Of a stretch of DNA of 64,000 bases, positions 42,244 to 49,524 are shown one piece after another; within the stretch, counting starts at the first letter, position 1; the number at the start of each line of letters is the position of its first letter. Location: positions 310,001 through 374,000 of the forward strand of contig JANQRY010000010.1 of NCBI GenBank assembly GCA_028284345.1, given 5' to 3'. Made by a program: the position numbers and the translations under genes. The notes below the pieces were generated by a model. It was not told the DNA's origin. It was given only the letters and a program-made list of their open reading frames with translations, and ran no database searches. Origin of the DNA: Hyphococcus sp. Its GTDB lineage: Bacteria > Pseudomonadota > Alphaproteobacteria > Caulobacterales > Parvularculaceae.

Positions 42244-42607
42244 AGACGTTGTTCGCCGTCTGGTTGACGTGCTCAAGCAGGAGCGCGCGCATCTCCTGTC
42301 GAGCGATTTTAGCGCACTTCCGAAAATCTCCGCCGCGAAGGAGCACGACCTCTCTCTTCTCGAAGCGCACCTTTCCGGACCCAACGGCGACAATATTCTT
42401 TCCGTACACGCATCCAATATAAAGGCGCTGAAAAAACTTGCGTCGGAGAACGAAACGTTACTGCAGTCCGCAAGAATTGGCGTAAAGTCCGCACAGGAAC
42501 GTCTTACACATCTTAACAACATTGATCGTGTTGTTGGTACCTATACGGAAAATGGCGGCCAGTTGCGGCTTGAAGATTCTGCAACGACGTGCAAAAAGAT
42601 TGCATAG
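42221..42607 (+). CDS. FlgN-like flagellar export chaperone
   Basis: 128 residues, all helical. FEDVVRRLVDVLKQERAHLL, SSDFSALPKISAAKEHDLSL and the C-terminal YTENGGQLRL fit FlgN-family chaperones, which hold FlgK and FlgL before export; sequence identity in this family is weak. The position after flgJ and before the flagellin is common in Alphaproteobacteria. It overlaps flgJ by 23 bp. Confidence 0.7.
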   Translation: MRPNESFEDVVRRLVDVLKQERAHLLSSDFSALPKISAAKEHDLSLLEAHLSGPNGDNILSVHASNIKALKKLASENETLLQSARIGVKSAQERLTHLNNIDRVVGTYTENGGQLRLEDSATTCKKIA

Positions 42608-42789
42608 TTTCAATTAACCGAAATTTATATCCCGCGTTGTAGGTTTGCTTTCGACAACCTGAGTATTTGTCGTGGGATGAAAGAACGCGTTCCACTTTCA
42701 TCAGGATAATGCTGAACCCCGGGGGCGGAGAAGCCACACCTGGAATTACGCGTAAAATACGCAGTTAAAAGTAAAAGGGAACGTAGACA

Positions 42790-44295
42790 ATGCTTACAAA
42801 CGAAAGCGCAATGATCGCTCTCACGACCTTGCGTCAAATCAATCGCGATTTGACCTCGGTCCAGCAGGAAATTTCGACCGGCAAAAGCATCTCGAACGCT
42901 CGCGACAACGCGGCGATCTGGGCTGTTTCGACGGTCATGCAATCTGACGTGGACGGCTTTGAAGCCATTTCCTCGTCGCTTGACCTCGGCGCGTCCACCG
43001 TGTCCGTGGCGCGCGGCGCGGCGGAAACGATCACCGGACTGTTGCAAAACATGAAGGAGCTGATCGTCAGCGCCCAGGAAGACAACGTTGACCGGACGAA
43101 AATCCAGACGGACGTTGACCAGCTTCAGGCGCAAATCTCGACAATCGTTGACGCGGCTCAGTTCAACGGTCTGAACCTTCTCAAAGGAACAGCAGACGTC
43201 AACATTCTGTCCTCGCTGAACCGCGCATCAGACGGCACGGTTTCGACGTCCAACATCTCCATTGCGCGCAGCGATCTGTCGATCTCCGGCGGCGAAACGC
43301 TGGACATCAACAGCACGGTCACGGCGTCCGCGACCGCGGCCGCCGGCACCGGCGGTACGGCGGCGTCGCCTGGCACGCTCGACGTCAGCATTGGCGGCAC
43401 CATCGCCACCAGTGAAGACTTTGTCATCACCGTTGGCGGAGCGGACGTCACCTTTACGACGGACGCTGTCTCCGCCGAAGACGCCGATGGCGTCGCCGCG
43501 GGACTGCGCGCGCTCATTCAGGCTCAAATTGACGCCAGCAACCCGGCTTTCGACGGCATCACCGTTGGCGGCACGGGTGCCGACGTTACGCTCACCAACG
43601 CAAATGGAACGGCTGTCAGCGTCGCTGTATCAACGACGTCTGCCGCCGGTACGATTGCGACGGCTGGCGGCGCGACGGAAGTCGACGCGCAAACGCCTGC
43701 GACGCCGAACGACACCCCAGGCACCGGCACGATTTCTGTCGGCGGCACGGTTACGGCCGGCGAAGTGTTCACCCTTAATGTGGGCGGCACGGACTTCACC
43801 TACACGGCTGCGGCCGGCGACGGCGCCGATGAAGTCGCTGCTGGCCTTCGCGCTGCGGTTGGCACGAACGTCACTGACGTGACCGCCGGCGGCACGGGCG
43901 GCGACGTGGTGATCTCCAACCTCGGCACGTCGGGCGTTGCCCTTACCGGCGCCATCACCGCGGCCAACTCTTCAGGTCTCGCGGCCGTCTCCACCATCGA
44001 CGTGACGACTTCTGCGGGCGCGACCTCTGCGCTGACGGAAATCGAAACGTTGATCAACACCAGCATCGACGCCGCGGCCTCCTTCGGTTCTGCGCAAAAG
44101 CGGATCGATATTCAGAACGAGTTCGTTAGAACCCTGACCGACTCCCTGAAAACCGGCATCGGCGCCCTGGTTGAAGCTGACCTTGAAGAAGCTTCCGCCC
44201 GCCTTCAGTCGCTGCAGGTGCAGCAGCAGCTCGGCGTTCAGGCCCTGTCGATCGCTAATCAGCGTCCGCAGGTTCTGCTGGGTCTCTTCCGGTAA
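42790..44295 (+). CDS. fliC: Flagellin with duplicated central domain
   Basis: 501 residues. The D0/D1 N-terminus (about 1-145) contains ALTTLRQINRDLTSVQQEIS, TGKSISNARDNAAIWAVST; the C-terminus (about 410-501) has SFGSAQKRIDIQNEFVRTLT and ends SIANQRPQVLLGLFR. These are complete. Between them is a G/T/V-rich insert with two related repeats (residues about 195-282 and 312-390), which would form the filament surface. The chaperone-type regulators flaF and flbT follow. Only one flagellin is in the window, though alphaproteobacteria often carry more. The upstream region (42608-42789) has no clear sigma-54 promoter; AGGGAACG precedes the ATG. A terminator follows. Confidence 0.93.
   Translation: MLTNESAMIALTTLRQINRDLTSVQQEISTGKSISNARDNAAIWAVSTVMQSDVDGFEAISSSLDLGASTVSVARGAAETITGLLQNMKELIVSAQEDNVDRTKIQTDVDQLQAQISTIVDAAQFNGLNLLKGTADVNILSSLNRASDGTVSTSNISIARSDLSISGGETLDINSTVTASATAAAGTGGTAASPGTLDVSIGGTIATSEDFVITVGGADVTFTTDAVSAEDADGVAAGLRALIQAQIDASNPAFDGITVGGTGADVTLTNANGTAVSVAVSTTSAAGTIATAGGATEVDAQTPATPNDTPGTGTISVGGTVTAGEVFTLNVGGTDFTYTAAAGDGADEVAAGLRAAVGTNVTDVTAGGTGGDVVISNLGTSGVALTGAITAANSSGLAAVSTIDVTTSAGATSALTEIETLINTSIDAAASFGSAQKRIDIQNEFVRTLTDSLKTGIGALVEADLEEASARLQSLQVQQQLGVQALSIANQRPQVLLGLFR
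43372..43959 (+). repeat. Degenerate tandem domain repeat in flagellin
   Basis: Codons 195-282 and 312-390 encode related units: GT..VS(I)GGTI/VT.GE.F...VGG.D.T(F/Y)T.A......AD.VAAGLRA followed by (V)T(A)GGTG.DV.(I/L)(T/S)N..G. The two copies are linked by an Ala/Thr-rich spacer (about 283-311). The nucleotide sequences have diverged, so this is an old domain duplication and not a recent slippage event. Confidence 0.8.
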
Positions 44296-44304
44296 ACCCC
44301 TAGC

Positions 44305-44340
44305 TCGGGGGCGACGATCATCGTCGCCCCCGACTTTTAT
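44305..44340 (+). terminator. Strong Rho-independent terminator after flagellin
   Basis: TCGGGGGCGACGAT, one base, ATCGTCGCCCCCGA, then CTTTTAT: a perfect 14-bp inverted repeat followed by T residues, beginning 10 bp after the flagellin stop. It would end or strongly reduce transcription before flaF. Confidence 0.9.
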
Positions 44341-44366
44341 TAAACACAGAGGTCAGAAGGCCATCC

Positions 44367-44756
44367 ATGATAGAAGCGTCACTGGCGAATACCGCTTACA
44401 ACTCATCCGTTCGGTCCATTGGCAGCGACCGCGGCATCGAGTACCAAGTCTTTTCTCAAGTCACCCGCGATTTGGCCGCCGTCCGCGCTGGCGCGCACGA
44501 TTATCACGCCAAGCTCGCCGAGGCGCTTCATAAAAACATGAAGCTCTGGACCTTTCTCGCCGGCGAAATGGCGCTTGAAGCGAACAAACTGCCCGCACAG
44601 CTCCGCGCCGGTATTTTTTATCTTGCAGAATTCACACGGCATCAAACGGCGAAGATTCGCGCCGGCGAAGCCGATCCCGACATTCTCGTGGAAATCAACA
44701 CGATGATGATGCGCGGTCTGCGCGCCCGGGAAGAAAATAGCGATACGGAACAATGA
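44367..44756 (+). CDS. flaF: Flagellin regulator FlaF
   Basis: 129 residues. ASLANTAYNSSVRSIGSDRG, GIEYQVFSQVTRDLAAVRAG, LHKNMKLWTFLAGEMALEAN and LPAQLRAGIFYLAEFTRHQT match FlaF of Alphaproteobacteria, a protein needed for flagellin synthesis or secretion and antagonistic to FlbT in Caulobacter. It starts 71 bp after the flagellin stop, beyond the terminator, and overlaps flbT by 4 bp. Confidence 0.93.
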   Translation: MIEASLANTAYNSSVRSIGSDRGIEYQVFSQVTRDLAAVRAGAHDYHAKLAEALHKNMKLWTFLAGEMALEANKLPAQLRAGIFYLAEFTRHQTAKIRAGEADPDILVEINTMMMRGLRAREENSDTEQ

Positions 44757-45193
44757 CCGGCGGTCTGATCATAAGGTTGCGCCCCTACGAGAAATTTCTC
44801 GTCAACGGCGTTGTTATCGAAAATGGCGATAAACGCACCCGGTTGCGAATCAAATCGCAGGACGCCAACATATTGCGGCTGCGCGACGCCATGCATCCAA
44901 GCGAAGCGACCACGCCGGTTAAACGGCTGTACTATGCGGCGCAATTGGTTGTAACCGGCGACGCGGATGTCGAAACGGCGCGGGTTGAACTTATTCGCGG
45001 CCTTGAATCGCTTTACGAAGCGTTGCCCGATCCGAGGCACCGGGAAAAAATCGAAGAGGCGCAACGAAACCTCAATCAGAACGAGTATTATCGCGTAATG
45101 CGCGCCTTGCGCCCGCTGATTGCCGTTGAAGAACAGCTTTTGCTTTTCGCCCGGGCGCGAGAGCTTAAACAGCTCGGCAAGCCTCTTTCCTGA
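44753..45193 (+). CDS. flbT: Flagellin translation repressor FlbT
   Basis: 146 residues. The N-terminus LIIRLRPYEKFLVNGVVIEN followed by GDKRTRLRIKSQDANILRLR and the centre RLYYAAQLVVTGDADVETAR, VELIRGLESLYEALPDP are the FlbT signature. In Caulobacter FlbT binds flagellin mRNA leader and destabilises it when the hook is incomplete. The start overlaps flaF by 4 bp and the stop is 1 bp shared with the next start (45193). Confidence 0.94.
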   Translation: MTGGLIIRLRPYEKFLVNGVVIENGDKRTRLRIKSQDANILRLRDAMHPSEATTPVKRLYYAAQLVVTGDADVETARVELIRGLESLYEALPDPRHREKIEEAQRNLNQNEYYRVMRALRPLIAVEEQLLLFARARELKQLGKPLS

Positions 45194-46035
45194 TGTTTTT
45201 CCAACCGGTCATCGGAACCGGCGGATACTCCGGTTGGCTTATTCTGCAGCGCACGGAAACGCGCCAGCGCGAGATATTCGAGCAGTCGCCGACGCTTGAA
45301 CGCAATATCGACTATTTCCGGGAAAACATTCAGAACGCGCTCAGCGCAAAAGACCTCGTCTCCGACCGACGTCTGCTTTCTGTCGCCCTCGGCGCTTTCG
45401 GTCTCGACGAAGAAATCAACAAACGGGCTTTCGTACAGAAGATCCTCGAAGACGGCACGGAAAGCTCACAAGCCTTCGCAAACCGCCTCAATGAGCCGCG
45501 ATATCTCGCCTTCGCGCAGGCTTTCAGCTACGGCAACGCCGATGGCGGCGCCAGGGTCCTTCTGGAAGACTTCCAGGAAGACATCATCGCCCGATATAAA
45601 GTGCGCGCATTTGATCGCGCCGTCGGGGAAGTCGACAATGACGCACGCCTAGCGCTCAATTTTCGACGCGAAATCTCTGACATTGTATCCGGGGACTCAT
45701 CGGAGACGACAATCTGGTTCCGGATTATGGGCCAGCAGCCCATCCGGGAGGTTGTCGCCACAGCTTTCAATCTTCCGCAAGAGATCTCGCAGTTGGACGT
45801 TGACCGACAGCGCGAGCTTTTTGAAGACAAGGCCGCGCGCGTTCTCGGGACGTCTGACCCCAATGTATTGGCGGACCCGGACGTTATCGACGACCTGTTG
45901 CGCCGCTTCTTTCTTGTCCGGCAGACGGAAAACGGACCGACCTCGCTGACGCCGGGTTTTTCCGCCCTGACCCTCCTGCAAAACACGGCCCTTGGCGCCG
46001 GCGCGACGCAAAACCTCTTTCAATCGCAGTTTTAG
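45193..46035 (+). CDS. DUF1217-family flagellar protein
   Basis: 280 residues, all helical. The pattern FQPVIGTGGYSGWLILQRTE, TRQREIFEQSPTLERNIDYF, followed by KDLVSDRRLLSVALGAFGLD and RYLAFAQAFSYGNADGG is typical of DUF1217 proteins of rhizobial and rhodobacterial flagellar loci. The function is unknown. It is co-translated with flbT, so it may act on flagellin or filament assembly. No signal peptide or membrane segment is seen. It converges with fliI. Confidence 0.85.
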   Translation: MFFQPVIGTGGYSGWLILQRTETRQREIFEQSPTLERNIDYFRENIQNALSAKDLVSDRRLLSVALGAFGLDEEINKRAFVQKILEDGTESSQAFANRLNEPRYLAFAQAFSYGNADGGARVLLEDFQEDIIARYKVRAFDRAVGEVDNDARLALNFRREISDIVSGDSSETTIWFRIMGQQPIREVVATAFNLPQEISQLDVDRQRELFEDKAARVLGTSDPNVLADPDVIDDLLRRFFLVRQTENGPTSLTPGFSALTLLQNTALGAGATQNLFQSQF

Positions 46036-46036
46036 G

Positions 46037-46057
46037 CGACGGCGCTAGCCGTCGTTT
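46037..46057 (+). terminator. Hairpin after the flaF-flbT-DUF1217 run
   Basis: CGACGGC-GCTA-GCCGTCG followed by TTT, two bases after the DUF1217 stop. The loop holds the fliI stop codon of the opposite strand, so it may serve both converging transcripts. Confidence 0.55.
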
Positions 46058-47376
46058 CGCGTCAACGCCGCTTCCAGTTTCTCGTAGCTTTCATCGCATG
46101 AGCTGCTTTTTTTCGTGATGAACGCATCAAGTTCAGGCCACAGCTCGATCGCCTCGTCGATCTCCGGGTCGGAACCCGCGGCGTAGAGGCCGGTCTGGAT
46201 CATCGTCGCCGCATCGTCATACGCCGCGATCAGGCGGCGCGCGCGCGACAGCAACGTGTTTTCTTCCTCGCTCGCCGCATCCGGCAGGCTGCGCGAGACG
46301 CTGCGGCGGATATCAATCGAGGGAAACCGGCCGCGTTCGGCGATGGCGCGATCCATCACCACATGGCCGTCGAGAATACTGCGCACCATGTCGGCGATCG
46401 GTTCGTCCATATCCGACCCCGCCACCAGCACGCTGAAGATTGCCGTGATGTCGCCCGCCGCGCCCGCGCCCGGCCCGGTTCGTTCCGCAAGCGCCGCGAT
46501 GGCGCGAAATGTCGAGGGCGGATAGGCGCGAAGCGACGGCGTTTCGCCCGCCGTTAAAGCGATTTCGCGATGCGCGTCGGCAAAGCGCGTGATCGAATCG
46601 AACAGCACAAGAACGTGCAGCCCCATATCCCGGAAGTATTCCGCCGTTGCGATCGCCATCATCGCGCAGCGGCGCTTCATGGGCGCCGGCTCGTCGCATG
46701 TGGATACGAATACGATTGACCGATCGCGTCCCTTAGAGGCCAGTATGCCGTCGACGAATTCGCGGATTTCGCGGCTGCGCTCCCCGATCAGGGCGACAAT
46801 AACCACGTCGGCCTCGATCCCTCTCGCGAGATCGCCCACAAGCGTCGTCTTGCCGACCCCGGACCCGGCGAATAGGCCGACGCGCTGGCCCTTACAGAGC
46901 GGCAGGAAGGTATCGAACGGCGCGAGCCCGGTATTCAACCGCGCGCCGAGACCGCGACGGTTGGTCATCGCCGTCTCGCCGGCGCTCAACTCCATGACGC
47001 GATCGCCGCGCGGCGTCACCGCGCTGTCGACGGTCTCTCCGGCGGCGTTGATGACGCTTCCGAGCCATTCCAGGCTCGGCCGGAATTCATTATCCGTACA
47101 AAGATAAGCCCTATCCCCCGGCGCCATTCCCGTCATGGACGCGTCCGGCAGCACGAATACTGCGTCTTCGCGCATGGCGACAACTTCGCCATGGGTCGAT
47201 TGCCCGCCGGCGAACCGCAGTCGATCGCCGATCTTTGCGAAGTCGTTCAGCCCGGCGATTTCCAGAAGGCCGTTTTCGACAGATACGACGTCCCCCCACA
47301 AAGCGTACGGCGCCGCCGCTGGTAATGAACCGTTAACGATATGCTGGAATGTCGCCGTCACGTTTTGGCACACCAA
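46045..47376 (-). CDS. fliI: Flagellum-specific ATPase FliI
   Basis: 443 residues. Walker A is GLFAGSGVGKTTLVGDLARG (about 170), and Walker B and the hydrolytic Glu lie in LHVLVLFDSITRFADAHREI. RYPxS-like AYPPSTFRAIAALAERTGPG and the catalytic Arg region are present. The N-terminal beta barrel is shorter than the V-type norm but normal for FliI. It energises substrate unfolding and delivery at the export gate. It is monocistronic here, divergent from flgB with a 65-bp gap. Confidence 0.95.
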   Translation of the reverse strand: MVCQNVTATFQHIVNGSLPAAAPYALWGDVVSVENGLLEIAGLNDFAKIGDRLRFAGGQSTHGEVVAMREDAVFVLPDASMTGMAPGDRAYLCTDNEFRPSLEWLGSVINAAGETVDSAVTPRGDRVMELSAGETAMTNRRGLGARLNTGLAPFDTFLPLCKGQRVGLFAGSGVGKTTLVGDLARGIEADVVIVALIGERSREIREFVDGILASKGRDRSIVFVSTCDEPAPMKRRCAMMAIATAEYFRDMGLHVLVLFDSITRFADAHREIALTAGETPSLRAYPPSTFRAIAALAERTGPGAGAAGDITAIFSVLVAGSDMDEPIADMVRSILDGHVVMDRAIAERGRFPSIDIRRSVSRSLPDAASEEENTLLSRARRLIAAYDDAATMIQTGLYAAGSDPEIDEAIELWPELDAFITKKSSSCDESYEKLEAALTRNDG

Positions 47377-47441
47377 TTAAGTTTATTTTCAACTTTCACG
47401 ATCATTTTCATAAACAGTAATCCTTAACAGGACGTCGGCGA

Positions 47442-47825
47442 ATGCTTGATAATTTGAACATTTTGAAGATGGCCTCGGCGATGGCGCGCTACGCCGCCGA
47501 GCGACATCAGCAGTTGTCGCAAAACATCGCCAATGCGGACACCAGCAACTACCGCGCAAAGGACCTGGAGCCTTTTGCGGAGGCCTATGCACGCTTCGAA
47601 TCTTCGGGAGCAGCCAGCAAGACTGAACCGTTTTCCACCGGCGCCGGAGGATCGTTCGCCCGGCTTGTGGACATTCCCGGCGCTGAAACGCCAAACGGCA
47701 ATAATGTCTCGCTCGAAGACCAACTGACGCGCACGATCGAAGCGCAGGCGGACCATAAGACAGCGACGATCCTGTACAAGAAGTCGCTCGACATGCTGCG
47801 CCTCACCCTCAACAAGGGAGCGTAG
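47442..47825 (+). CDS. flgB: Flagellar proximal-rod protein FlgB
   Basis: 127 residues. DNLNILKMASAMARYAAERH, QQLSQNIANADTSNYRAKDL is the rod-family N-terminal helix, and the C-terminal ADHKTATILYKKSLDMLRLT, LNKGA closes the pair. FlgB sits at the base of the rod. It is first in the run flgB-flgC-fliE-fliQ-SLT-flhA-fliR-flhB-fliJ-like and is separated from flgC by 7 bp. Confidence 0.93.
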   Translation: MLDNLNILKMASAMARYAAERHQQLSQNIANADTSNYRAKDLEPFAEAYARFESSGAASKTEPFSTGAGGSFARLVDIPGAETPNGNNVSLEDQLTRTIEAQADHKTATILYKKSLDMLRLTLNKGA

Positions 47826-47832
47826 CGGTCCC

Positions 47833-48225
47833 ATGAATTCCTTCATGAACTCAATGGAAGCGGCGGCGAGCGGAATGCGCGCGCAAGGCTTCCGCATGCG
47901 CGTCGTCAGCGAAAACATCGCCAATGCCGATACGCCCGGCTATCAGCGCAAGCTTCTTTCCTTCAACACCGTGCTCGACAGCGTTTCACGAGCAACGCTT
48001 GTCTCCGCGGACAGGATATCGCTCGATCAGAGCGCATTGGAAGAAAAGTACGACCCGTCCCATCCCATGGCTGACGAAAACGGCAATGTTCGCATGTCAA
48101 ACGTCAAGCTTCTGGTGGAAATGGCGGACGGACGCGAGGCGAGCCAGTCCTACGAGGCAAACCTCGCAACCTTTCAACAAGCCCGTGAAATGTATGCAAG
48201 CCTGCTTGACGTTCTGAAGAGGTAG
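47833..48225 (+). CDS. flgC: Flagellar proximal-rod protein FlgC
   Basis: 130 residues. NSMEAAASGMRAQGFRMRVV, SENIANADTPGYQRKLLSF and the C-terminal VKLLVEMADGREASQSYEAN, LATFQQAREMYASLLDVL match FlgC. It contributes to the proximal rod. It follows flgB by 7 bp and precedes fliE by 8 bp. Confidence 0.94.
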   Translation: MNSFMNSMEAAASGMRAQGFRMRVVSENIANADTPGYQRKLLSFNTVLDSVSRATLVSADRISLDQSALEEKYDPSHPMADENGNVRMSNVKLLVEMADGREASQSYEANLATFQQAREMYASLLDVLKR

Positions 48226-48233
48226 AAAATCTC

Positions 48234-48539
48234 ATGAATGTAAATGTCTTTAACGCCCTGAACTCGGCAAACGCGGTACAATCGCCGCTGAGCGCAAAGA
48301 AACAACAGACGGACGCCGGCAATGGCGGCGCCGAGTTCAAACCGGTCGAAACGGCGAAAGAATTCGCCAACGCCGTGGCGAACAGCGAGCGGGCGGCCGC
48401 CGCCTATATGGTCGGCAAGGCGGACCCCCACTCAGTTGTGGAAGCGATTGCGTCGGCCGAACTTGCCGTTGAAACGGCCGTGACGGTCCGTAACCGCGTC
48501 GTAGAAGCCTACCAGGAACTGCTTCGGATGCCGATTTAA
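48234..48539 (+). CDS. fliE: MS-ring to rod junction protein FliE
   Basis: 101 residues. The C-terminal half carries the FliE signature: YMVGKADPHSVVEAIASAEL, AVETAVTVRNRVVEAYQELL, RMPI. The N-terminus is low-complexity. FliE joins the MS ring to the rod and is the first exported component. Its position between flgC and fliQ is the usual one. Confidence 0.94.
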   Translation: MNVNVFNALNSANAVQSPLSAKKQQTDAGNGGAEFKPVETAKEFANAVANSERAAAAYMVGKADPHSVVEAIASAELAVETAVTVRNRVVEAYQELLRMPI

Positions 48540-48557
48540 CGGCCCCCATGTGACATC

Positions 48558-48821
48558 ATGACCGAAGCGGAAATCGTAGACTTGTTGAGAGCGTATCTGT
48601 GGACGGGCGTCTGGATCTCAGCGCCGCTGCTGATCACGGCGCTCGCCGTCGGCATCGCCGTCGGCCTGTTTCAGGCGCTGACATCCATTCAGGAATTGAC
48701 CCTCACCTTCGTGCCAAAACTGATCGCGATGCTCATCGTCTTTACCCTGTGCATCGGTTTCTCCGCGAATCTCCTGCTCGGCGTCTTTAACGACAGCGTC
48801 ACCCGCTATATCGCTCAGTGA
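48558..48821 (+). CDS. fliQ: Flagellar type III export gate protein FliQ
   Basis: 87 residues with two membrane helices (ISAPLLITALAVGIAVGLFQ and VPKLIAMLIVFTLCIGFSAN). ALTSIQELTLTFVPKL is the conserved loop of FliQ/SctS. It forms the gate with FliP and FliR. It ends 4 bp before the lytic transglycosylase. Confidence 0.95.
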   Translation: MTEAEIVDLLRAYLWTGVWISAPLLITALAVGIAVGLFQALTSIQELTLTFVPKLIAMLIVFTLCIGFSANLLLGVFNDSVTRYIAQ

Positions 48822-48825
48822 ACCC

Positions 48826-49524
48826 ATGCGTATTTTTCCCTGCATAGTCTTGCTCTGCGCATTCTGGCCGGGAACGGCCGCAAGCGAAAGCGCGAAGAAA
48901 CCCACCGCATGCCTTGACGCCGCGGCAAAGGCGGAAGCGCGCCACGGCATTCCGCGAAAACTGCTGCAGGCGATCACGCTTGTCGAGACCGGACGTAGCG
49001 AGGGCGATGAATTCGTGGCCTGGCCATGGACGACCAATATCGACGCGACCGGGCGGTACTTTCAGTCAAAAAACGACGTTGCGCGATTTGTCCGCAGCCG
49101 TCTTCACGCCGGCGAGACCTCGATCGATATCGGATGTTTTCAGATCAATACGAAATGGCACGGCGACAACTTCGCATCGATCGACGACATGCTCGATCCA
49201 ACCGAGGCGGCGGAATACGCCGCCAAATTTCTCGTTGACCTGAAAAACGAGTTCGGCGACTGGGAAACGGCGGCGACGAAATACCACTCCCGCACGCCGG
49301 TCCACGCCAGACGATACGGTCAGAAACTCGCCGCCATTCAGGACTCGCTTCTAAAAGCGCCCCGGAAGCCGGAAAGCGTATCCATTACGCTGGCGCCGCC
49401 AACGCGCTTCGCCGTCAATGAAACCAATACGGGCGGCGTTGCTCTGTCGATCTTCGCTGACGCGGCGCCGCTTTTTGAGCAGGGGTCGCGACCCTCGATC
49501 ATCAGGGGCGGTCCGACGCCATGA
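48826..49524 (+). CDS. Lytic transglycosylase (SLT) in the export operon
   Basis: 232 residues. An N-terminal signal peptide (MRIFPCIVLLCAFWPGTAAS) is followed by a goose-type/SLT fold: ARHGIPRKLLQAITLVETGR, with Glu in VETGR as the likely catalytic residue, then SIDIGCFQINTKWHGDNFAS and ATKYHSRTPVHARRYGQKLA. It cleaves peptidoglycan to let the rod pass. As FlgJ here lacks its muramidase domain, this gene in the middle of the flagellar operon is the natural candidate for that step. It overlaps flhA by 4 bp. The last 60 residues are unrecognised and may bind a partner. Confidence 0.82.
   Translation: MRIFPCIVLLCAFWPGTAASESAKKPTACLDAAAKAEARHGIPRKLLQAITLVETGRSEGDEFVAWPWTTNIDATGRYFQSKNDVARFVRSRLHAGETSIDIGCFQINTKWHGDNFASIDDMLDPTEAAEYAAKFLVDLKNEFGDWETAATKYHSRTPVHARRYGQKLAAIQDSLLKAPRKPESVSITLAPPTRFAVNETNTGGVALSIFADAAPLFEQGSRPSIIRGGPTP

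Noticed and set aside
42608..42789. Sigma-54 or CtrA promoter before flagellin
   Set aside because: No TGGC-N..-TTGC pair was found; TTAACCGAAATTTAT is only an imperfect CtrA-like sequence.
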